Part shown: one piece after another, positions 38,897-46,558 of the stretch
Layout: each line of letters begins with the position of its first letter
Numbering within the stretch: the stretch's first letter is position 1
Assembly (NCBI GenBank): GCA_035196065.1
Contig: CP136575.1
Location: 2,210,769 to 2,274,768 of the forward strand
Reading direction: 5' to 3'
Source: Sphingobium sp.
GTDB lineage: Bacteria; Pseudomonadota; Alphaproteobacteria; Sphingomonadales; Sphingomonadaceae
DNA: 64,000 bases
Position numbers and translations under genes: made by a program
The notes under the pieces: model-generated
Seen by the model: the letters and a program-made list of their open reading frames with translations, nothing else
The model's database searches: none
What the model was told of the DNA's origin: nothing

Positions 38897-38935
38897 CGCG
38901 GCCTGCCTTGTTACCGGAACCCGTTCCGGCACGGT

Positions 38936-39012
38936 CGGGGAGTAGCTCAGCCTGGTAGAGCACTGTCTTCGGGAGGCAGGGGCCGGAGGTTCGAATCCTC
39001 TCTCCCCGACCA
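38936..39012 (+). tRNA. tRNA-Pro (CGG)
   Basis: A 77-base cloverleaf with acceptor stem CGGGGAG/CTCCCCG, D arm AGCTCAGCCTGGTAGAGC, anticodon stem-loop CTGTCTTCGGGAGGCAG giving anticodon CGG, T arm with GGTTCGAATCC, discriminator A and encoded CCA. Confidence 0.97.
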
Positions 39013-39062
39013 TTTTACATCATTTTTCAAATTTCATCCTGTTAACCATTTCTTGATAGTGG

Positions 39063-41210
39063 ATGGCTATCGCGTTTTGGATGCAAGCGCGCATAGTCAT
39101 TGTCGACGACAGGTCCACGAACCTGCGCATTTATGCGCAGTTTGTTGCCATGATGGGCCCAAATTTTTCCTCCAAATGCTTCCAAAGCGCCGTCGATGCG
39201 CTGCGCTGGCTCGAAACAGAGCCAGCAGATTTGTTGATCGTCGACTATCGCATGCCGGAAATGAATGGCGCAGATTTCATTCGCGCCATCCGCAGCAAAA
39301 CGAGCGGCCGGAATGTGCCGGCAATCGTCATCACCGCACGACAGGATCGTGAATGCCGGATCGCAGCGCTTGACGCAGGCGCGACCGATTTCCTCCAGAG
39401 CCCGGTGACCGACAGCGAATTTCGCGAACGCGCGCTTTTGCTGATTGGCCAGCACCGCAAGAGGATCGAACTAGAACAGCGGGCTGCCGAGCTCTCATCA
39501 GATGATGCCAAAGACGAGACGGCGAACGGCAAATCGATGCTCGAGCAGATTATCGATACAACGCCGATCCTGATCAACGCGACCGATCGCAACGGCAAAT
39601 TCCTGTTCATGAACAGCTATCAGTCGGCAATGTTCGGCGTTGAACCCGAACTGCTTGTCGGGCGTCCGATAAGCGAGATGCTCGACCCGCCACTTGCCGA
39701 GCGCGAACTGCGTCGCAACGCGCTGATCCTCGAAAGTGGGCAATCAATCCCGAACTATGAAGAAGTTTTCGATAGCGAGGGAATCGAACTAACCTTCCAC
39801 TGCAACAAATCACCGCTTCGCAACAAGGAAGGCCAGATCATCGGGGTGCTCACGTCCGCACTCGACATCACTGCCCGCAAATTTGCCGAAGAACATCGCG
39901 CCCACCTCGCATTGCATGACATGCTCACCGGCCTGCCCAACCGGGCATTGCTCGCTGAAAACATGCGCCACGCGATTGAAGAATGCGCGACGACGGACAG
40001 CAAGGCCGCCTTGCTGCTGGTCGATCTCGACCGGTTCAAGGTTATTAACGACACACGCGGTCACCAGACTGGCGACATGCTGCTGCGGCAGGTGGCGGAA
40101 CGGATCAACGGGGCGCTGGGTGCCAATGAACTGGCGGCCCGCATTGGCGGCGACGAATTCGCACTGATCCTGCGCAACATTGAATCGATCGAAGACGTAA
40201 GCCATCGTTGCCAAGCATTGCTGACGCAGATCGGCCGCCCCTATTCGCTGGGCGGCGTAGATCAGTTGATCGGTGCCAGCATCGGTATCGCCATCATTCC
40301 AGACGATGGCAATTCACCTGATGAACTGCTGCGCGTCGCCGATCTTGCCATGTATGAAGCGAAATCGAACGGCCGGAATTGCCACTGTTTCTTTTCACCG
40401 CAATTGAACCAGATCGCCCAATTCAATGCCGGCGTCGAAGCAGACCTACGCCGGGCGATTGATCGCGATGAATTCTTTCTTGAATATCAACCAATTGTTG
40501 ATTCAAGTTCAACTGAAATCTGCGGCTTGGAAGCCCTTGTGCGCTGGCAACATCCAACGCGCGGTCGTTTGATGCCCAGTGAGTTTCTCCGCGTTGCCAA
40601 TGATTCCGGATTGATCGACCGCATCGGCACATGGGTGATTGATGCCGCCTGCCGACAGATTTCGGCGTTCGAAAAAGAGGGCATCAACCTGCCCCATATC
40701 GCAGTCAATGTATCGCCACGACAATTTCAGTCGATCAATATTGCAGCGGAAATCCTGAATGCCATGGAGCGGCATAATGTCGCATCGGACCGGATCGTTG
40801 TTGAAATCACCGAGGAATTGTTGCTCGATCAAAGCCCCGATCTGATGCAGCAACTTATCGAGTTGCGCAGCAACGGCATCGAGCTTTCGATCGACGATTT
40901 CGGCACCGGCTATTCATCGCTGCAATATCTGCGCGATCTGCCGGCCAACCGCCTGAAAATCGACCGGACGTTTATTGCCCGGATCGAACAATCCAGTGTC
41001 GACCGCGCCATCATCTCAACGATCGCGCATCTTGCTCACGCGCTTGATATGCGCGTGGTGGCCGAAGGCGTTGAGAATGAAACACAAAAATCGCTGCTCC
41101 GCGCAGCCGGTTGTGATGAACTTCAGGGCTATCTCTTCGGCCGGTCGCTATCCGTCGACCAGTTACAGGAAATGTTCGCACCCGTTCATGCGGCACGGAG
41201 CAGCATGTAA
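39063..41210 (+). CDS. REC-PAS-GGDEF-EAL c-di-GMP regulator in the RpfG position
   Basis: The 715-residue protein has a receiver domain (residues about 9-130; VIVDDRSTN, phosphoacceptor D61 in LLIVDYRMPEMNG), a PAS domain (about 155-280), a GGDEF domain with intact GGDEF at 362-366, and an EAL domain with E490-A-L, SIDDFGTGYSSL, LKID and AEGVE motifs intact. The RxxD inhibitory site before GGDEF is absent (NELA). The normally invariant receiver lysine is Ser113 (LQSPVTD). Phosphodiesterase activity looks complete; cyclase activity is possible. It overlaps the downstream RpfC-like kinase by TAATG, so that kinase is its likely phosphodonor. An internal ATG at 39081 is an alternative start. Confidence 0.92.
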   Translation: MAIAFWMQARIVIVDDRSTNLRIYAQFVAMMGPNFSSKCFQSAVDALRWLETEPADLLIVDYRMPEMNGADFIRAIRSKTSGRNVPAIVITARQDRECRIAALDAGATDFLQSPVTDSEFRERALLLIGQHRKRIELEQRAAELSSDDAKDETANGKSMLEQIIDTTPILINATDRNGKFLFMNSYQSAMFGVEPELLVGRPISEMLDPPLAERELRRNALILESGQSIPNYEEVFDSEGIELTFHCNKSPLRNKEGQIIGVLTSALDITARKFAEEHRAHLALHDMLTGLPNRALLAENMRHAIEECATTDSKAALLLVDLDRFKVINDTRGHQTGDMLLRQVAERINGALGANELAARIGGDEFALILRNIESIEDVSHRCQALLTQIGRPYSLGGVDQLIGASIGIAIIPDDGNSPDELLRVADLAMYEAKSNGRNCHCFFSPQLNQIAQFNAGVEADLRRAIDRDEFFLEYQPIVDSSSTEICGLEALVRWQHPTRGRLMPSEFLRVANDSGLIDRIGTWVIDAACRQISAFEKEGINLPHIAVNVSPRQFQSINIAAEILNAMERHNVASDRIVVEITEELLLDQSPDLMQQLIELRSNGIELSIDDFGTGYSSLQYLRDLPANRLKIDRTFIARIEQSSVDRAIISTIAHLAHALDMRVVAEGVENETQKSLLRAAGCDELQGYLFGRSLSVDQLQEMFAPVHAARSSM

Positions 41211-43714
41211 TGGCGCGCTTTTTCCCCCGAAAACCGAAACTGGACCCGGAACAGGAAATCCTGCTCAACCGGATGGTGATGGGTGGCAGCGCGGCACTGG
41301 CGGTTAGTCTGTTCATGACCGACGGGTTCATCCTGTCGTCCTTCATCATCTATCTGACGCTGAACACCGCGCTTTTTCTGATGCACCGCCAGAGCATCTG
41401 GCCGCAGGAACGGCGCTGGGTCGCCGCGATCATGCTGGACATCGGCATGGCATTCGCCGTCATGACGCGATCAGCGGAAACTATGTCCTTTTTCTATCCG
41501 CTTTTCCTTTGGGTTATCCTGGGCAACGGGTTCCGTTTCGGCGTCCGCTATCTCTACATTGCCTCCACACTCTCAGCGATCGCATTTGGGACCGTGGTTC
41601 TTACAACCAATTACTGGGCGACGAACCAGATATTGGGGATCAGCCTGACCTTGGCCTTGATCATCATACCCCTGTATTGCGGCACGCTGATCAAAAAACT
41701 GTCCCGTGCAAAGGAAGAGGCCGAAACAGCGAACCGCGCCAAAAGTTACTTCCTCGCCAGCGTCAGCCACGAGTTGCGAACACCGCTCAATGCCATCATC
41801 GGTTATGGCCATCACCTGAAACAGGTGGGCCTGCCCAAGAACCAGCATGATATGGTTGATGCCAGTGTGCTCGCAGGTGAACATCTGCTCCATTTGATCG
41901 ACCAGTTGATCCAGATTGCACGCAGCGATTCAAACCGCGCAGAGGTGATCCGCCGTCCCATGCGCCTGACCGACATCATGACCGAAATTCGCGATATCAT
42001 GATCGTCCGCGCAGACGAAAAATCGCTGGCGTTACAGATATCGGCCGAACCGTTGAGCGACCAGTTGATCGATGCACCTGCGGAAATCATCCGCAATATC
42101 CTGCTGAATCTTACCGGCAATGCCATCAAGTTTACCGAGGCAGGCACTGTCGCGATCAGCGGCGGGATCAACACTCAGGGGGAAACGTCCGAAATATGGT
42201 TTGCGGTTTCGGATACCGGCATCGGCATATCGCAAGACGCAGTCGGCCGTATTTTCGAACCATTCCAGCAGGCCGATGATACCGTGATGAACCGTTTTGG
42301 CGGCACGGGCCTTGGCCTCGCCATTTGCCAGCAGCTTGTACAGCAGGTTGGCGGAAACATCCGTGTCGACAGCAGCATCGGGCTTGGCAGCCGCTTTACC
42401 GTGACAATTCCCGCAAATATTGCACACGAAATGGCTACCGCCGACAGCGATGAAATGTCGGGCGACGAACATACGCGCATCCTTGCCATTGGTCGCTTCG
42501 ACGCCGATTTACTTGCCCGCGCGCAATCCGCCGGAAACTTCCTGGTCCGCGCAAGTGCGTGCCCGGATGCATCCGCGCTTGCCGACGCGATCGCCCAAGT
42601 TGATCTATCCGAATATGATCTTGTCATGCTCGACCAGCATATCGCGCAAGGCATCAAACAGGACGATCCGGTTTGGGAAAAATTTGACAAGGCAGAACTC
42701 AGCACGGTTCTTGTGTCCAATGACAGCGTCCCCGATCTTTCCGAAGTTTCAATCCGCGCAGCATTTGCATCGATCATCCCCCCCGATGCAGGCTTTGACG
42801 AATTGCGCAGCGCCATCCGGATCGGCCGTTCGTTCGCGCATCGGGTGCACTTCGATGATACCCGCGCACCAGAAACGCCGGCACCGACAAAGCGAACGGG
42901 CCGCAATATCCTTGTCGCGGACGATAACCGCACCAACCGCAACATCCTGGCCACAATATTGGAAGCAGCCGGCCATCAGGTCGCCCAAGCATGTGATGGC
43001 GATGAGATGCTCGATATTCTTGAAACAGAAACGTTCGATCTTGTGCTGCTCGACGTCAACATGCCGCGCCTGAACGGCATCGATGCCTGCAAGATGTGGC
43101 GGCAGATTGAAGGCGGACGTGAGCACCTGCCGATCATTGGTGTGACCGCCGATGCGACCAGCGAAACTGAAATACGCTGCCTTGATGCTGGCATGGATAT
43201 GCGCCTGACCAAACCGATCAACGCGAAACTCCTGCTAGAGACTATCGATTCGATATGCAGCGCCGGCGACGCTTCCGCCTCGACCGCAGACATCAATGAT
43301 CCGCTGGGCAAAGTGGTGGCATTCCAGCCAGTTGCGAGCCGCAGCGAGACGTCGCCCGCACTCGACCCAGCCCATATCGAATATCTGCGGTCAATCGGCG
43401 ATGCCAGCTTTGTCGCCAGCATGTTCGAAGGCTTTGAGGAAGACGCAGCCGACAGCCTTCACCTAATGAAGGAAGCGTTGAACTGCGCCGATCCCGAGAA
43501 ATTCCGCTTTGCCGCGCATGCTTTCAAAAGCAGCGCCACCAACATCGGCGCGACGCGCATGGCGGCATTGGGCGCAAAACTCGAAAAAATTACCGAAATT
43601 GATTTTGACACCAATGGTCGAAACTATCTGGCGACCATCGAGACAGAGTTGCAGCGAATTACAACTGAGGCCGCCTTACTAAGTGATGGCGGCAACCAGG
43701 CAGCAGCCGGCTAA
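41210..43714 (+). CDS. rpfC: RpfC-like hybrid histidine kinase (5-6 TM, HisKA-HATPase-REC-HPt)
   Basis: The 834-residue protein has an N-terminal membrane region of five or six helices with FLWVILGNGFRFGVRYL, closely recalling the IGNGLRYG segment of RpfC. HisKA follows with H187 in SVSHELRTPLNAIIG, then HATPase (NLTGNAIKFTE, DTGIGI, GGTGLGLAIC). A degenerate receiver-like stretch lies at about 420-545, then a true receiver with D615 (LLDVNMPRLNG), and an HPt domain with H770 (AAHAFKSSATN). This domain order is that of RpfC, the DSF sensor of Xanthomonas. It is coupled to the upstream GGDEF-EAL gene and convergent with the rpfF-like gene. Confidence 0.86.
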   Translation: MARFFPRKPKLDPEQEILLNRMVMGGSAALAVSLFMTDGFILSSFIIYLTLNTALFLMHRQSIWPQERRWVAAIMLDIGMAFAVMTRSAETMSFFYPLFLWVILGNGFRFGVRYLYIASTLSAIAFGTVVLTTNYWATNQILGISLTLALIIIPLYCGTLIKKLSRAKEEAETANRAKSYFLASVSHELRTPLNAIIGYGHHLKQVGLPKNQHDMVDASVLAGEHLLHLIDQLIQIARSDSNRAEVIRRPMRLTDIMTEIRDIMIVRADEKSLALQISAEPLSDQLIDAPAEIIRNILLNLTGNAIKFTEAGTVAISGGINTQGETSEIWFAVSDTGIGISQDAVGRIFEPFQQADDTVMNRFGGTGLGLAICQQLVQQVGGNIRVDSSIGLGSRFTVTIPANIAHEMATADSDEMSGDEHTRILAIGRFDADLLARAQSAGNFLVRASACPDASALADAIAQVDLSEYDLVMLDQHIAQGIKQDDPVWEKFDKAELSTVLVSNDSVPDLSEVSIRAAFASIIPPDAGFDELRSAIRIGRSFAHRVHFDDTRAPETPAPTKRTGRNILVADDNRTNRNILATILEAAGHQVAQACDGDEMLDILETETFDLVLLDVNMPRLNGIDACKMWRQIEGGREHLPIIGVTADATSETEIRCLDAGMDMRLTKPINAKLLLETIDSICSAGDASASTADINDPLGKVVAFQPVASRSETSPALDPAHIEYLRSIGDASFVASMFEGFEEDAADSLHLMKEALNCADPEKFRFAAHAFKSSATNIGATRMAALGAKLEKITEIDFDTNGRNYLATIETELQRITTEAALLSDGGNQAAAG

Positions 43715-43726
43715 AATACTTGGCTA

Positions 43727-44677
43727 TTATACCGCCGACAAGGAACGGCGAATCCGTCTGTCCTGCGCATCAGCAAGGCGTTCCATCTTCCGGACATCAG
43801 CCTCCGTCAATGTTAAGGCTGTCTCTGCCCAGATGTTGGTAATCTCCAACAATTCTTCGAGTTCAACCGGATTGGAAACCCGCCGCGCGCGGTAAACCGC
43901 CCTTTCGGCTGCAAATCGGTTGGAATTCCGGCGGCAGTAATCGACGATGGCATTTTCGCCCTCGCCATCTTCAGCGAGGATATCAACGATACCCATGTCA
44001 TGAAGTTCAGCAGCGGTGTAGATCTTGCCTTCCAAGATGAACTTTTCGGCCATTTTCCGTCCGACCCGCCGACGCAGGAAGCTGTAGGCGCCCATGCCGG
44101 GAAAAAGGTTGAATACGATTTCCGGCAAGCCAAGACGTGCGCTGCGTTCCGCGACCAAAATGTCAAACGCCAGGGCATGTTCAAAACCGCCGCCAAGCGC
44201 GTCACCCTGTACCAGCGCCATGGTGATGATCGGCGCACCGAATGCGTTGTAATTGGCATATTGCATCCGCACGCAAGTTTCAGCGTAGCGGCGCATCGCG
44301 GCCAGGTCGCGGGAACGTATACATTCGGCAAAATGACGCAAATCGCCGCCCAGATTGTAGATGCCCGGGGTTTTCGAACCGCATACAAAGTAACGCAGAT
44401 CATCCGGCCCGCCATTTGCGGGGCGCCCATAATTATCGGCTAGCCAATCCTGAACCTGCTGAACCTCTGCACCGAGGCTGTAGGTATAGCTGGGGCGACC
44501 GACCTGATTCATAAAACACCAGAAAATCTGGTCGTTGCGGTCGTGGCGCAGCAATATCTCGTCGAAATGGCGTCCCAAAATCGAAGCGCCAAACTGTTCG
44601 CCTGCACCGAATTGCGGTTTTACCAAGTCGAGAAACGAACGCTGAATACCGTCAGAAAGACGGGTGTAGGTAGCCAT
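43727..44677 (-). CDS. rpfF: RpfF-like DSF synthase, crotonase superfamily
   Basis: RpfF is a dual thioesterase/dehydratase that turns 3-hydroxyacyl-ACP into cis-2-enoic fatty-acid signals (DSF). The 316-residue protein from the ATG at 44677 (GAGG upstream) has QGDALGGGFEHALAFDILVAE, in part, and LGLPEIVFNLFPGMGAYSFL. The two glutamates E166 and E186 are 20 residues apart, matching the catalytic pair E141/E161 of Xanthomonas RpfF. The FNLFPGMGAYSFL stretch distinguishes RpfF from ordinary enoyl-CoA hydratases. It ends 12 bases from the end of the convergent rpfC-like gene. Confidence 0.86.
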   Translation of the reverse strand: MATYTRLSDGIQRSFLDLVKPQFGAGEQFGASILGRHFDEILLRHDRNDQIFWCFMNQVGRPSYTYSLGAEVQQVQDWLADNYGRPANGGPDDLRYFVCGSKTPGIYNLGGDLRHFAECIRSRDLAAMRRYAETCVRMQYANYNAFGAPIITMALVQGDALGGGFEHALAFDILVAERSARLGLPEIVFNLFPGMGAYSFLRRRVGRKMAEKFILEGKIYTAAELHDMGIVDILAEDGEGENAIVDYCRRNSNRFAAERAVYRARRVSNPVELEELLEITNIWAETALTLTEADVRKMERLADAQDRRIRRSLSAV

Positions 44678-44900
44678 AATGCCCTCGTACAAGACGAACA
44701 AAATGCCTGGCCACCCCAACCGGCACTTGGTGCTTTACCATATTTTGCCAGCTTTCCACGTAAAAAATGCTGACGGCCAAAATAGCGACGCAACTGTGAC
44801 GTTTATGCCATTAGGCCAGCGCCCTAATCTGGTTTGTCCGATTGGACCTTTGCCGCCCTTATTCTTGTGCCGGCACGAACCGTCTGGCGAGGAAGCCTTT
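44678..44900. other. gene-free spacer upstream of rpfF-like gene
   Basis: This 223-base stretch must hold the rpfF promoter on the minus strand. No clear -35/-10 pair is recognisable. A short GTCC-GATT-GGAC stem lies near 44838-44849. No credible ORF or RNA gene is seen. Confidence 0.5.
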
Positions 44901-46415
44901 TTAGGCCGCCGACCATTGCAGCATGCCGTCATCGCGCCGGCGCACCTGCCCCGGGCTACCGACAGGCTCTGTCTTGCCATTGGTCAGGAAGTCTATCATC
45001 GCCTCATCCTGCGCAGGCACTGTTGCCAGCAGCCGCTTGCCCTCAGGCGTGAGGCCGACGACGGTTCCGACCCGCACCGATCCGTCACGCTTGTAGAATA
45101 GGGTATATGTTTCGATCGTTGCCGGACCTTCATAGCCAGCATCAACGTCGGGGACTGGCCCGCGCAACGCCTTCGCTGCCTCGTTGCAGTCGAAATCATG
45201 CGGGAAGACCGCCTCTGGCAAAGGCGTGCTGGAGATGACGATGCCGTGGTTGTGCGTCGCATAGCCGCCATTGGCAAACAGCAACGCAGTGCCGGGATCA
45301 CGCCGCAGCTTGTCAACCATAGAGGCGACAGCATGGCTCATATAATTTCCGATGGGGCCACCGCCGAAAGTAAGTCCGCCAAAGGCGGTAATCGGACGAT
45401 CCACCGGCCAGCCGATCACCCGGCGGGCCATTTTCGGGATGCATGGAAAGCAGGAATACAGCTCAACATCGGTCAGATCCTCTGTGCCAAGGCCATTGCG
45501 CCGCAATGTTTCCTGTAACGTAACATCAATGGCCGATGATGAGGCATATTGATCGCGCTTGAGCAGATTGTGCGGCGTGTGTGCAGCCGCTCCCATACCG
45601 ATATGGATGATGCGATCATCGGCAATCCCTGCGGCGCGCGCGCGGGCAAGGCTGGTCACGATAAAGGCAGCACCTTGGTTCACACTGCTATTGGCGACCA
45701 TGCGTTTCTGATAGGGAAATGCGATCGGCCGGTTATCAGCTTCCGGCGACGTGATTGCATCGGCCGTTATTGCCGTCTGGATCCAAGCATTCGGATTTCC
45801 CGCAGCAACGTCGGACATGCCTGCCCAGATCACTCCGGATTCAGCCTGCGCCTCTGCAAGCGACTGCCCCCAGGCTGCACGGGTGGCATTTTCATAAAGC
45901 GGATAGACGTCGGTAGGCGCAACCAATCCATATTGCGCAAGATGCGCCGTGGAACCAGGCTCCGGAGCCACTTTCGCCCCGCCGCTCTCGGCCACCTTGC
46001 GCAGAAAATCCGGCTTTGCGCCATCCGTTCGAGCCGCAGCAGCACGCTGCCCTGCAGTCCGCAACGCTTCTCCGCCCAATATCGCCGCGACCTGTATTTC
46101 GCCGGCCCCAATCCGGTTCGCTGCCTCGTTCAAAAGCTGGATCGGGCTTTCACCGGTCGGATGCGGCGTCTGCTCGACATGGGCCGGCGCAATGCCGAAA
46201 TGATCAGCGATTAGTTGCGCACAATTGCCCAATTGCGCGAAACTGATCTGCGCAACAACAGCCAGACTATCGAGTTGCCCGATCCATCCGCCGCCGGCAT
46301 CGGTATCCGCGCGAGACAGCGCCTCGATCATCAAGCCAAGCGAATCATGAACACAATCACGGTCGTTGAACTGGCCAACGCCGACAATGACGGGGGTAAG
46401 AGCCGGATTTTTCAT
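44901..46415 (-). CDS. long thiolase-like protein (acetyl-CoA acetyltransferase family)
   Basis: The 504-residue protein starting MKNPALTPVIVGVGQFND has the thiolase-fold N-terminus and a C-terminal extra domain of about 80 residues, the plan of type-1 thiolase-like proteins common in mycobacteria and sphingomonads. The usual nucleophilic Cys context is replaced by VNSSVNQGAAFIVTS-like sequence (ANSSVNQGAAF), while DVELYSCFPCIPKMA carries two cysteines and GGYATHNHG a conserved His. It may act on bulky acyl-CoAs or be a lipid-transfer-type protein; activity is not certain. Divergent from the molybdopterin gene. Confidence 0.82.
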   Translation of the reverse strand: MKNPALTPVIVGVGQFNDRDCVHDSLGLMIEALSRADTDAGGGWIGQLDSLAVVAQISFAQLGNCAQLIADHFGIAPAHVEQTPHPTGESPIQLLNEAANRIGAGEIQVAAILGGEALRTAGQRAAAARTDGAKPDFLRKVAESGGAKVAPEPGSTAHLAQYGLVAPTDVYPLYENATRAAWGQSLAEAQAESGVIWAGMSDVAAGNPNAWIQTAITADAITSPEADNRPIAFPYQKRMVANSSVNQGAAFIVTSLARARAAGIADDRIIHIGMGAAAHTPHNLLKRDQYASSSAIDVTLQETLRRNGLGTEDLTDVELYSCFPCIPKMARRVIGWPVDRPITAFGGLTFGGGPIGNYMSHAVASMVDKLRRDPGTALLFANGGYATHNHGIVISSTPLPEAVFPHDFDCNEAAKALRGPVPDVDAGYEGPATIETYTLFYKRDGSVRVGTVVGLTPEGKRLLATVPAQDEAMIDFLTNGKTEPVGSPGQVRRRDDGMLQWSAA

Positions 46416-46558
46416 GTCGGCTCTATCGCCCGACACAACGGCTGGACGCAATGACAAAATTAACCGTGCAATTAAAACGGTCCACCTCGCAAACCGCCAA
46501 AATTGACAGTCGCAGTTTCATGGTATCGGCCTAGGCTATCCGTGAGAGGAGTTGGGCG

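Noticed and set aside
38936-39012. tRNA-Pro as an integration site for a genomic island carrying the rpf-like genes
   Set aside because: No integrase and no second copy of the tRNA 3' end were seen in the window.
43727-44677. Naming the crotonase-family gene a fatty-acid-oxidation enoyl-CoA hydratase
   Set aside because: The FNLFPGMGAYSFL segment, the 20-residue Glu spacing and the RpfC-like neighbour fit RpfF better.
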